Positions 44,236 through 51,658 of a stretch of DNA of 64,000 nt are shown here, piece after piece. Location: positions 66,745 through 130,744 of the forward strand of contig CAKUDE010000001.1 of the NCBI GenBank assembly GCA_934645175.1, in the 5' to 3' direction. This stretch comes from an uncultured Oscillospiraceae bacterium (GTDB taxonomy: Bacteria > Bacillota > Clostridia > Oscillospirales > Oscillospiraceae). How positions within the stretch are numbered: the first letter of the stretch is position 1; the number at the start of each line of letters is the position of its first letter. A model generated the notes under the pieces. The model had not been told where the DNA came from. It ran no database searches and saw only the letters and a list, made by a program, of their open reading frames with translations. The translations under genes were made by a program, and so were the position numbers.

Positions 44236-44439
44236 TCAGGGTGCGTCAAAGGGGCGCTGACGCCCGAGCTTTTCGACGTATCTGCGCATATCCTCCTCGG
44301 TGCGTATAATCGTACATTCCTTGGCGACCGCCAGCCGCTCCGTCTGCGGAAGCGAGGTATAATAGTTCAGCGCTTCGGCGTTACGCATGAGCATCATTCC
44401 GAAGCCCATGGGAAGCTCCTTCAAAATATCAAAACTCAT
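44236..44439 (-). CDS. Small conserved protein of unknown function
   Basis: A 67-residue soluble protein beginning MSFDILKELPMGFGMMLMRN and continuing with a helical middle (TERLAVAKE) and a charged end. GGAGGG lies before the ATG. I recall similar short proteins with the LPMGFGM core across Clostridia, none characterised. It is divergent from clpB, with the clpB promoter and CIRCE site in the 190-base gap between them. Confidence 0.7.
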   Translation of the reverse strand: MSFDILKELPMGFGMMLMRNAEALNYYTSLPQTERLAVAKECTIIRTEEDMRRYVEKLGRQRPFDAP

Positions 44440-44530
44440 AACATCCCTCCGACGCCAGTATCCCGCATTTTCCGGCGCGCTATACTTCCGTTTTTTTCAG
44501 TGCGGCGCAGAAAAAATTTTTTCCAACCCC

Positions 44531-44558
44531 TTGACAAGCGGAAAAAGCGTGGTATGAT
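44531..44558 (+). promoter_or_regulatory. clpB promoter
   Basis: TTGACA (44531-44536) and TATGAT (44553-44558) are 16 bases apart, just upstream of the CIRCE operator. Confidence 0.8.
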
Positions 44559-44572
44559 GAGGTCAAAAGAAA

Positions 44573-44599
44573 TTAGCACTCTCACATCGAGAGTGCTAA
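44573..44599 (+). promoter_or_regulatory. CIRCE operator (HrcA site) of clpB
   Basis: A perfect TTAGCACTC-N9-GAGTGCTAA repeat, the same arms as at groESL. It places clpB under HrcA rather than under CtsR, for which I see no heptad repeat. Confidence 0.95.
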
Positions 44600-44626
44600 A
44601 ACCTCGAAACAAGGAGGTTCTGAACT

Positions 44627-47221
44627 ATGGATATGAACCGTTATACGCAAAAATCTCTGGAAGCCATCCGCGACGCGCAGACGATTGCCGCCGCGCATTC
44701 CAATCAGCAGATCGAGCAGGCGCACCTGCTGCTGGCGCTGCTGCGTCAGGAGGGCGGATTGATCCCGCAGCTTCTGAAAAAAATGGGCGTGACCGTCGAG
44801 TCGCTGGACGCCGCCGCAAATGCGGCCGTGGAAAAGCTGCCCGGCGTCACCGGCGCCGGACGCGACGCCGATCAGTATTATATCTCCCGCGGCATGGATG
44901 CCCTGCTGGCCGCTGCCGACGAAAGCGCAAAATCGATGCGCGACGACTATATCTCCGTCGAGCATCTCTTCCTTGCCATGCTGGACAAGGCCGACGAGAC
45001 CGTCGCCCCGATCTTCCGCGACTACCGCATCACCCGCGAGGACGCACTCAAGACGCTTCAGAGCATTCGCGGCGCCGCCCGCGTCACCACGGACGACCCC
45101 GAAAGCACCTATGAGGCGCTGGAAAAATACGGCACCGATCTGGTAAAGAAGGCGCGGGAGCAAAAGACCGACCCCGTCATCGGCAGAGACGAGGAGATCC
45201 GCAACGTCATCCGGATCCTGTCCCGCAAGACGAAGAACAACCCCGTGCTGATCGGCGAGCCGGGCGTCGGCAAAACCGCCATTGCCGAGGGGCTGGCGCA
45301 GCGTATCGTGCGCGGCGACGTACCGAAGTCCCTGCAGGATAAGACAATTTTCTCGCTGGACATGGGCGCACTGATCGCCGGCGCGAAGTATCGCGGCGAG
45401 TTTGAGGAGCGTTTGAAGGCGGTGCTGAACGAGGTCAAGGCGTCCGAGGGGCGCATTCTCCTGTTTATCGACGAGCTGCATACCATTGTCGGCGCGGGCA
45501 AGACCGAGGGCAGCATGGATGCCGGCAACCTTCTGAAGCCGATGCTGGCGCGCGGCGAGCTGCATTGCATCGGCGCGACCACGCTTGACGAGTATCGCAA
45601 GTATATCGAAAAGGATCCGGCGCTGGAGCGCCGCTTCCAGACCGTTATGGTGCAGGAGCCGACGGTAGAGGACACCATCGCCATCCTGCGCGGTCTGGAG
45701 GAACGCTATGAGGTGTTCCACGGCGTAAAGATCACCGACCCCGCCATCATCGCCGCCGCGACGCTTTCCGACCGTTATATCACCGACCGTTTCCTGCCCG
45801 ATAAGGCCATCGACCTGATTGACGAGGCCTGCGCCATGATCCGCACGGAGATGGACTCCATGCCCACGGAGCTGGACGTGATCCGCCGCCGCATCATCCA
45901 GATGGAGATCGAGGAGGCGGCGCTGAAAAACGAGAGCGACGAGCTTTCACAGGGCAGGTTGGCCGAGCTTCGCAAGGAGCTGGCCGAGCAGCGCGAGAAA
46001 TTCAATGCGATGAAAACCCAGTGGGAAAACGAGAAAAACGCCATCGGCAAGGTGCAGCAGCTCCGCGAGCGTATCGAAGCGCTCGGCGCGCAGATCGAGA
46101 AAGCCGAGCAGAGCTACGACCTGGAGACGGCTGCACGGCTGAAATACGGCGAGCTGCCGCAGCTCAAAAAGGAGCTTGCTCACGAGGAGCAGCTCGCGCA
46201 GAGCGCAAAGCACAGCAATCTGCTGCGCGATAAGGTCACGGAGGAGGAGGTTGCGAAGATCGTCGAGCGCTGGACGGGTATTCCCGTTGCGAAGCTCGTC
46301 GAGGGCGAGCGCGACAAGCTGCTCAAGCTGCCCGAGGTGCTGCATAAGCGTGTCGTCGGGCAGGACGAGGCCGTCCGCGCCGTATCCGAAGCCATCCTGC
46401 GCAGCCGCGCCGGCATTCAGGATCCGAACCGCCCGCTCGGCTCCTTCCTGTTCCTCGGCCCGACGGGCGTCGGCAAGACGGAGCTGGCCAAGGCGCTGGC
46501 CGAGGCGCTGTTTGACGACGAAAAGAACCTGGTGCGGATTGATATGTCCGAATACATGGAGAAGTTCTCCGTGTCGCGCCTGATCGGAGCGCCTCCCGGA
46601 TATGTCGGCTATGACGAAGGCGGTCAGCTTACCGAGGCGGTGCGCCGCCGTCCGTACTCCGTCGTTCTGTTCGACGAGGTGGAAAAGGCGCACCCGGACG
46701 TATTCAACATCCTGCTTCAGGTGCTTGACGACGGGCGCATTACCGACTCACAGGGCCGCACGGTCGATTTCAAGAACACCATTCTGATCCTGACGAGCAA
46801 CCTTGGCTCACAGACGCTGCTCGACGGCATCGAACCGGACGGCAGCATCGGCGAATCGGCGAAGAACGAGGTGCAGGGCCTGCTGCGGCGTTCGTTCCGC
46901 CCGGAGTTCCTGAATCGTCTCGACGAGATCGTATTCTACAAGCCGCTCACGCGCGACAACGTGCTGCGTATCGTCGATCTTCAGGTCGCCGCGCTCAACG
47001 CGCGCCTGAAGGAGAAGCAGCTTTCCTGCGTGCTCAGCGATGAGGCCAAGGCCTTTGTCGTCGACGCGGCCTACGACCCGCAGTACGGTGCGCGCCCGCT
47101 GAAGCGCTACCTCCAGCACACGGTCGAAACGCTGCTGGCCCGCCGTATTGTCGAGGGCAACGTTGCGCCGAATGCCACGCTGCACGTCAATGTCAAAGAC
47201 GGCGAGCTTTGTGTGGAGTAA
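44627..47221 (+). CDS. clpB: ATP-dependent disaggregase ClpB
   Basis: An 864-residue Hsp100 protein that extracts polypeptides from aggregates with the DnaK system. It has an N-terminal repeat domain (1-145), a first AAA+ domain with GEPGVGKTA, a long coiled-coil middle domain (about 405-525) and a second AAA+ domain with [16 protein letters not shown] precedes the ATG. It is alone in its operon and ends at a symmetric terminator. The coiled-coil middle domain and the lack of a ClpP-binding tripeptide distinguish it from ClpC and ClpA. Confidence 0.97.
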   Translation: MDMNRYTQKSLEAIRDAQTIAAAHSNQQIEQAHLLLALLRQEGGLIPQLLKKMGVTVESLDAAANAAVEKLPGVTGAGRDADQYYISRGMDALLAAADESAKSMRDDYISVEHLFLAMLDKADETVAPIFRDYRITREDALKTLQSIRGAARVTTDDPESTYEALEKYGTDLVKKAREQKTDPVIGRDEEIRNVIRILSRKTKNNPVLIGEPGVGKTAIAEGLAQRIVRGDVPKSLQDKTIFSLDMGALIAGAKYRGEFEERLKAVLNEVKASEGRILLFIDELHTIVGAGKTEGSMDAGNLLKPMLARGELHCIGATTLDEYRKYIEKDPALERRFQTVMVQEPTVEDTIAILRGLEERYEVFHGVKITDPAIIAAATLSDRYITDRFLPDKAIDLIDEACAMIRTEMDSMPTELDVIRRRIIQMEIEEAALKNESDELSQGRLAELRKELAEQREKFNAMKTQWENEKNAIGKVQQLRERIEALGAQIEKAEQSYDLETAARLKYGELPQLKKELAHEEQLAQSAKHSNLLRDKVTEEEVAKIVERWTGIPVAKLVEGERDKLLKLPEVLHKRVVGQDEAVRAVSEAILRSRAGIQDPNRPLGSFLFLGPTGVGKTELAKALAEALFDDEKNLVRIDMSEYMEKFSVSRLIGAPPGYVGYDEGGQLTEAVRRRPYSVVLFDEVEKAHPDVFNILLQVLDDGRITDSQGRTVDFKNTILILTSNLGSQTLLDGIEPDGSIGESAKNEVQGLLRRSFRPEFLNRLDEIVFYKPLTRDNVLRIVDLQVAALNARLKEKQLSCVLSDEAKAFVVDAAYDPQYGARPLKRYLQHTVETLLARRIVEGNVAPNATLHVNVKDGELCVE

Positions 47222-47244
47222 ACCTTTCTTATGCGTAATCGATT

Positions 47245-47274
47245 AAAACGACCCGCTCCGGCGGGTCGTTTTTT
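47245..47274 (+). terminator. Terminator of clpB
   Basis: A 12-bp stem (47245-47256 with 47261-47272) with a TCCG loop has A on the left and T6 on the right. Confidence 0.9.
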
Positions 47275-47298
47275 GTCGCGGGACGCGGCGGGACGAAC

Positions 47299-47436
47299 GT
47301 TATGGCGAGACTTGCGCCGGCAAGTCGTTGCGATCCCGCACCCCATGGTCATTGCGAGAGCGGCTTTGCCGCCCGTGGCAATCTCCTGTAAAACCCTGCA
47401 TCAGATTGCCACGTCGCTTCGCTCCTCGCAATGACA
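47299..47436. repeat. Palindromic repeat cluster 6
   Basis: A decayed left half (TATGGCGAGACTTGCGCCGGC) is followed by a composite element from about 47348 to 47436 with GCGGCTTTGCCGC in its left arm and CGCTTCGCTCCTCGCAATGA in its right arm. A further fragment (GTCATTGCGCAG) lies at about 47454. Confidence 0.83.
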
Positions 47437-47470
47437 CACGGAGGCGGCGACCGTCATTGCGCAGACAGCG

Positions 47471-47498
47471 GAAAACCCGCACTAGAGTGCGGGTTTTC
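47471..47498 (-). terminator. Terminator of the XRE-tadA frame
   Basis: AAAACCCGCACT (47472-47483) pairs with AGTGCGGGTTTT (47486-47497). Read on the minus strand it ends in TTTTCC and overlaps the last codons of tadA. Confidence 0.7.
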
Positions 47499-47961
47499 GC
47501 CAGCGCGGCTTTGGATTCTCACGCAATCGGCGGAAGAATTCCTGCAAAAGCGCCTGTGATTCCTCCTGCAAGACGCCCGCCGTGACCTCCGGACGGTGAT
47601 TATAGGGCAGCGCGAACAGATCGGTCAGGCTGCCGCAGGAGCCGGCCTTCGCGTCGGGTGCGCCGTAGACCACTCGCGCAATGCGCGCGTTGATGATCGC
47701 CCCGGCACACATCGGGCACGGCTCCAGTGTGACATATAATGTGCAGCGCCAGAGCCGCCAGCCGCCCAGCGTGCGGCAGGCCTCATCGATGGCCTCCAGC
47801 TCGGCGTGGCACAGGGCGCTTCTTTCCTCCTCGCGCCGGTTGCGGCCGCAGCCGACGACGCGCTCTCCGTCAACGATTACGCAGCCGACGGGAACCTCGC
47901 CAGCCTCCGCCGCTTCACGCGCCAGCGCCAATGCGCGGCGCATAAATTCCTCGTCCTTCAT
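47482..47961 (-). CDS. tadA: tRNA-specific adenosine deaminase
   Basis: TadA converts the wobble adenosine of tRNA-Arg(ACG) to inosine. From the internal ATG at 47961 the product is 159 residues, normal for TadA. The zinc and catalytic residues are His52 and Glu54 (CHAELEA) and Cys82 and Cys85 (PCPMCAGA). AAGGGGG lies about 9 bases before this ATG, so it can be translated alone. The reading frame is nevertheless open upstream through the XRE regulator with no stop, so a fused 279-residue product from 48321 is also possible. Confidence 0.92.
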   Translation of the reverse strand: MKDEEFMRRALALAREAAEAGEVPVGCVIVDGERVVGCGRNRREEERSALCHAELEAIDEACRTLGGWRLWRCTLYVTLEPCPMCAGAIINARIARVVYGAPDAKAGSCGSLTDLFALPYNHRPEVTAGVLQEESQALLQEFFRRLRENPKPRWRKPAL

Positions 47962-48321
47962 CGCGCCACCCCCTTTTGCTTTCATCATAGCCGATTTTTG
48001 TGCCGGAGTCAACTCTCCCGCACTTAAAATCGCCGAAAGCAGCAGCGCCGCGTCGCACTCGGCTATGCCGTACCGTGCGCTTTGCTCTGTAAGCAGGCCG
48101 CGCAGCGTACCCTGATCCGCGTCTGCGGCCTCGCCCCGCAGCAAAAAATCCGTCGTTACGCCGAACAGCTCGGCCATGCGCAGCAGGACGACGTTCGGCG
48201 GCGTGCGCCGCCCCTGCTCATACATTCCGACCGCGCTGGCGCTGACGTGCAGCGCGCTTGCCAGCTTTCTCTGCGAAAGCCCCGCATGTCTTCGCAGCAG
48301 CGAAATTCTCGCACCGAGCAT
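47962..48321 (-). CDS. XRE-family regulator, in frame with tadA and without its own stop
   Basis: The ATG at 48321, with GGGAG 8 bases upstream, opens a helix-turn-helix XRE protein: MLGARISLLRRHAGLSQRKL, then an ASALHVSASAVGMYEQGRR recognition helix and TPPNVVLLRMAELFGVTTDF. This is the pattern of clostridial phage-type repressors of about 110-120 residues. After residue 120 the frame passes straight into TadA without a stop codon. Either the regulator is expressed only as an XRE-TadA fusion, or a stop has been lost and the two products share codons. The strong promoter at 48400 points the other way. Confidence 0.75.
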
Positions 48322-48399
48322 TTTCTCATCTCCCTTCATGCCCACCATAACACATCTGCCGCGCGAATTCGGGAGTTTTTCGTCAGGCGAAAAAAACAC

Positions 48400-48428
48400 T
48401 TGACAAAGCCCGCCGCATCGGTTACACT
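48400..48428 (+). promoter_or_regulatory. Promoter of the small helical protein / sigma-like operon
   Basis: TTGACA (48400-48405) and TACACT (48423-48428) with a 17-base spacer. The XRE gene starts 79 bases away on the other strand, so the regulator may act here. Confidence 0.7.
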
Positions 48429-48551
48429 GAGCGTGTAGCAACTGGAAATTATTGGTAATTATTGCCCGACGCAATGCGCAGAGACAAACAGAAAACGGAG
48501 CGTTTTCGGCATACCGGTTCCCATTCTGAACGGAAAAGGAGGTGAGTTCGG

Positions 48552-48593
48552 ATGGCCAGACCACAGAACGTGTGCTTTGCCGCGTTGCCTTGA
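48552..48593 (+). CDS. Possible 13-residue leader peptide
   Basis: A perfect AAGGAGGTGA (48536-48545) stands 6 bases before this ATG, which encodes MARPQNVCFAALP and a TGA. The TGA overlaps a TTG in the frame of the next protein (TTGA), a layout used for translational coupling. It is the best ribosome binding site in the locus and serves this short frame rather than the longer one. Confidence 0.4.
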   Translation: MARPQNVCFAALP

Positions 48594-48823
48594 AGCTGCA
48601 GGAGCTTTCCGCAGGCTATGCCGAGAGCGCACAACCGCTGCGCGCGGAGCTCAAGCGCCTGCGTGCACGGCTACGGCAGGAGGACGACGCTGCCGAGCGC
48701 TGCCGCCTGCGACATGAAATTGCCGCGCTGGCGGAGATTCTGACGCAGTGCCTTGCGCTTGCCGAGCTGACGGCGCACTATTACGAAAGGGGGTTTTACC
48801 GTGACAAAAGCTACACTCTGTGA
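48590..48823 (+). CDS. Small helical protein of unknown function
   Basis: A 77-residue charged, alpha-helical protein with coiled-coil character (LRAELKRLRARLRQEDDAA). No family is recognised. The start is uncertain: the frame is open back to a GTG at 48542, but that codon overlaps the ribosome binding site, so I prefer the TTG at 48590 coupled to the short leader frame. A +1 frameshift joining the two is another possibility. It overlaps the sigma-like gene by 23 bases. Confidence 0.6.
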   Translation: MKLQELSAGYAESAQPLRAELKRLRARLRQEDDAAERCRLRHEIAALAEILTQCLALAELTAHYYERGFYRDKSYTL

Positions 48824-49043
48824 ATTTTCCGACATCCGTCTGCCGCGTGAGGTCCAGCTCCGGCGCATGGAACGCGTCATCGCACAGGAGCTTACCGCCT
48901 GCCAGCGGGAGATCCTGACGGCCGTTTATTTCGGAGGAAAAACACAGGCACAGCTCGCCGCCGAACGGGGCGTAAGCCGTTCGAGCATCTGCCGCACGTT
49001 GGCGCGTGCGCAGGAGCGTTTGCAGAGATACCTGCGATATTGA
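48801..49043 (+). CDS. Sigma-70 region 4-like helix-turn-helix protein
   Basis: An 80-residue protein whose C-terminal half reads as sigma region 4.2: LTACQREILTAVYFGGKTQA, then the GVSRSSICRTLARAQERL recognition helix. It lacks region 2 and so is not a complete sigma factor. Such short proteins occur with small regulators in mobile elements and phage-like islands of Clostridia. AAAGGGGG precedes the ATG. It may be a DNA-binding regulator of its own operon. Confidence 0.75.
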   Translation: MTKATLCEFSDIRLPREVQLRRMERVIAQELTACQREILTAVYFGGKTQAQLAAERGVSRSSICRTLARAQERLQRYLRY

Positions 49044-49055
49044 CTTGTTAATTTT

Positions 49056-49083
49056 CGCCGTGCGTTGCACGGCGTGTTTTTTT
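49056..49083 (+). terminator. Terminator of sigma-like operon
   Basis: CGCCGTGC (49056-49063) pairs with GCACGGCG (49067-49074) and is followed by TGTTTTTTT. Confidence 0.85.
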
Positions 49084-49104
49084 GAAAAAAATTCAAAATC
49101 TTAT

Positions 49105-49133
49105 TTGTTTTGTAACTAATTTTCTGCTATAAT
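49105..49133 (+). promoter_or_regulatory. Promoter of marR-ABC exporter operon
   Basis: TTGTTT (49105-49110) and TATAAT (49128-49133) are 17 bases apart. It lies about 340 bases before the marR start, so the transcript would have a long leader containing repeat cluster 7. Confidence 0.65.
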
Positions 49134-49166
49134 ATCAGGATGGAAGTTCATGTGCGGCGGTTGTTT

Positions 49167-49401
49167 TATTGCGAGACCTGCCCCGGCAAGTCGTGGCAAT
49201 CTCGCTCCCCGCATAGTCATTGCGAGGGCGGCCTCGCCGCCCGTGGCAATCTCATGGGATGGTATTTCTTTAGATTGCCGCGTCGGGCTTACGCCCTCCT
49301 CGCAATGACACATAACAGGTGTGCTGTCTCGCGCCTTGCAATGACACGCACACCCCACTGCCACTGCGAGACTTGCGTCAGCAAGTTGTGGCAATCTCGT
49401 G
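49167..49401. repeat. Palindromic repeat cluster 7 (inside marR leader)
   Basis: A left half unit, a composite element (about 49217-49310) with GGGCGGCCTCGCCGCCC, and a right half unit with ACTTGCGTCAGCAAGT. They lie between the promoter at 49105-49133 and marR, where they would fold into several RNA hairpins. Beyond, at 49417-49440, there is a separate CCCCCCTGTGCAGGGGG hairpin. Confidence 0.85.
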
Positions 49402-49471
49402 CACCGCACCCAAAGCCCCCCCTGTGCAGGGGGAGCCTTACCATATTCAATCATCAAAAAGGAGGACATAT

Positions 49472-49915
49472 ATGGACAACAAAGGCGAAAGTCTGGGACA
49501 AAAGCTCAATCATGCCGCGCGGCTGTACCGCACGACGGTGCGTGACCGTGCGGTCAATGCCGGTATCGGCTCAACCTGTTTTCATATCCTGAATTATCTG
49601 CGCTGGGCAGAGGGCAAGCCCGTTACGTCCAAGGACATCTGCGACTGTATGGGTCTGAAGGCGCCGACCGTCTCGGTCACACTGGCGGAGATGGAGCGGG
49701 ACGGCTATCTGTCGCGCGAGCGCTGCGAGTGCGACGGGCGCAAGCTCTATCTGAGCCTGACGGAGGCCGGAAAGGCCAAGGCGGGTGAGATTTGCGGCTT
49801 CTTTGTGGAAACAAACGAGATGCTGGAGCGCACGCTCGGCACACAGGAGCTTGGCGAGCTGCGCGGAATGCTGGATAAGCTGATCGAAACGATGGAGGAA
49901 CTGAAAAAGACATGA
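49472..49915 (+). CDS. MarR family transcriptional regulator
   Basis: A 147-residue winged-helix regulator. The helix-turn-helix is near 52-75 (SKDICDCMGLKAPTVSVTLA), followed by the wing RDGYLSRERCECDGRKLYLS. The sequence resembles MarR proteins that control adjacent multidrug exporters. AAAGGAGG precedes the ATG. It overlaps the first ABC gene by 4 bases and probably represses the operon until a ligand is sensed. The operator has not been pinned down. Confidence 0.9.
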   Translation: MDNKGESLGQKLNHAARLYRTTVRDRAVNAGIGSTCFHILNYLRWAEGKPVTSKDICDCMGLKAPTVSVTLAEMERDGYLSRERCECDGRKLYLSLTEAGKAKAGEICGFFVETNEMLERTLGTQELGELRGMLDKLIETMEELKKT

Positions 49916-51657
49916 TAAAGCTTCTGAGGTATCTGAAAAAATACTGGTATCTGGCGCTGCTGGCGCCGCTGTTTATGGTTCTGGAGGTTGCGATGGACAT
50001 GGTGCTGTCGCAATATATGCAGAAAATGGTCGACTACGGCGTACAGACGGGCAATCTCGGCAATGTCCTGCGCTACGGCGCAGTGATGGTGGGCGTGCTC
50101 ATCGCGGGCGTCGCCGGCGGTATGCTCTCCAACGTGTTTACGAATCTGGCCTGCTACCGCTTCGGCAATGACCTGCGAAAGTCGCTGTTCCAAAAAATCC
50201 TCCATCTTTCCCTGCATCAGGCGGACGACTTCCGCACCGGTTCGCTTGTTACGCGCGTAACAAACGACGTAACGCAGGTGCAGAACGCCTTCTCAATGTG
50301 CATCCGCGGACTGGTACGCGCGGCGTCGTTCTTCGTGCTGGGCATCGTGTTTACGCTGTCGATCAGCAAACGCTTCGTGGTCGTTCTGGCGGTTGTGCTG
50401 CCGCTCGAGGTGATCCTGCTGCTGATCTTCGTCAAAAAGATCTTCCCGGTGTTCTCCGTTGTGCAGAAAAAGCTCGACCGCGTGAATCAGGTCGTGCTGG
50501 AAAACGTCACCGGCGCGCGCGTCGTAAAGGCCTTTTCCCGCGAACCGTATGAGGACAAACGCTTCGGCGGTGTCAACGACGACTACGCCAACACCCTGCT
50601 CGGCGTACAGAAAACGGCTGCGCTGCTCAGCCCGGTACTGCAGCTTGTGATCTTCGGCGGCTCGGTCGTGATCTACTACATCGGCGGACGCTCGATCCTC
50701 TCGGCCTTTGCGGGCGGCTCGGGCGAGATGCTGATGGTCGGCCAGATTTCGCAGGCCATTACCTATATCACGATGATCTGTATGTCCGTCATCATGCTCG
50801 GCATGATGTTTACGATGATGGCGCAGGCGTGGGCCTCCGCGCGGCGCATCAACGAGATCCTCGACTGTCCGCTTGAACTGACCGACGGCACGCTTGACCC
50901 CGAAACGCTCACCGAACGCGGCACCATCCGCTTCGACGACGTCGGCTTTACCTATCCCGACGCAAAGCAGCCCGTGCTGCAGGGACTGAGCTTCTCCGTA
51001 AAGCAGGGCGAGACCATCGCAGTGGTCGGCTCGACCGGCTGCGGAAAGTCTACACTGGTCAATCTCATTCTCCGTTTTTTTGACGCCACGCAGGGCACGG
51101 TCTATCTCGACGGCGCCGATGTGCGCAGCTACCGCGCGGCCGATTTGCGGAAAAAGGTCGCCGTCTGTCTGCAAAAGGCGGAGCTGTTCGCGGGTACCAT
51201 TCGCGACAACATTGCGTTCGGCCGCCTGGATGCGACGGACGACGAGGTGAAAAAGGCCGCACGGATTGCACAGGCCGAGGAATTTATTCTCTCCAAGGCC
51301 GGCGGCTATGAGGAACCGGTGCTGGAAAAGGGCGCGTCGCTCTCCGGCGGTCAGCGCCAGCGTATTTCCATCGCCCGCGCCATTTTGCAGCGGCCGGAGA
51401 TCCTGATCTTCGACGACTCGACCTCCGCGCTCGACCTGGTAACGGAGTCAAAGCTGCACGAGGCCATGCGCGCCGAGCTGGGCGACGTGACAAAGATCAT
51501 CGTTGCGCAGCGTATTGCCACGGCAAAGCACGCCGACCGTATCCTCGTTCTGGAGGGCGGCACCATTTCCGCCTTCGATACACACGACCGCCTGATGGAA
51601 ACCAGCGCGGTCTACCGCGATATTTACCATTCTCAGATTCGGAAGGAGGAGGCGTAA
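49912..51657 (+). CDS. ABC multidrug exporter subunit A
   Basis: A 581-residue half-transporter: six helices (about 15-310) and an ATPase with Walker A GSTGCGKST, signature LSGGQRQR and Walker B LIFDDSTSALD. The residue after the Walker B aspartates is Asp rather than Glu, so this is the degenerate, non-hydrolysing site expected of one half of a heterodimer. It is coupled to marR upstream and followed by subunit B after one base. Likely substrates are lipophilic drugs or lipids. Confidence 0.92.
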   Translation: MIKLLRYLKKYWYLALLAPLFMVLEVAMDMVLSQYMQKMVDYGVQTGNLGNVLRYGAVMVGVLIAGVAGGMLSNVFTNLACYRFGNDLRKSLFQKILHLSLHQADDFRTGSLVTRVTNDVTQVQNAFSMCIRGLVRAASFFVLGIVFTLSISKRFVVVLAVVLPLEVILLLIFVKKIFPVFSVVQKKLDRVNQVVLENVTGARVVKAFSREPYEDKRFGGVNDDYANTLLGVQKTAALLSPVLQLVIFGGSVVIYYIGGRSILSAFAGGSGEMLMVGQISQAITYITMICMSVIMLGMMFTMMAQAWASARRINEILDCPLELTDGTLDPETLTERGTIRFDDVGFTYPDAKQPVLQGLSFSVKQGETIAVVGSTGCGKSTLVNLILRFFDATQGTVYLDGADVRSYRAADLRKKVAVCLQKAELFAGTIRDNIAFGRLDATDDEVKKAARIAQAEEFILSKAGGYEEPVLEKGASLSGGQRQRISIARAILQRPEILIFDDSTSALDLVTESKLHEAMRAELGDVTKIIVAQRIATAKHADRILVLEGGTISAFDTHDRLMETSAVYRDIYHSQIRKEEA

Positions 51658-51658
51658 T

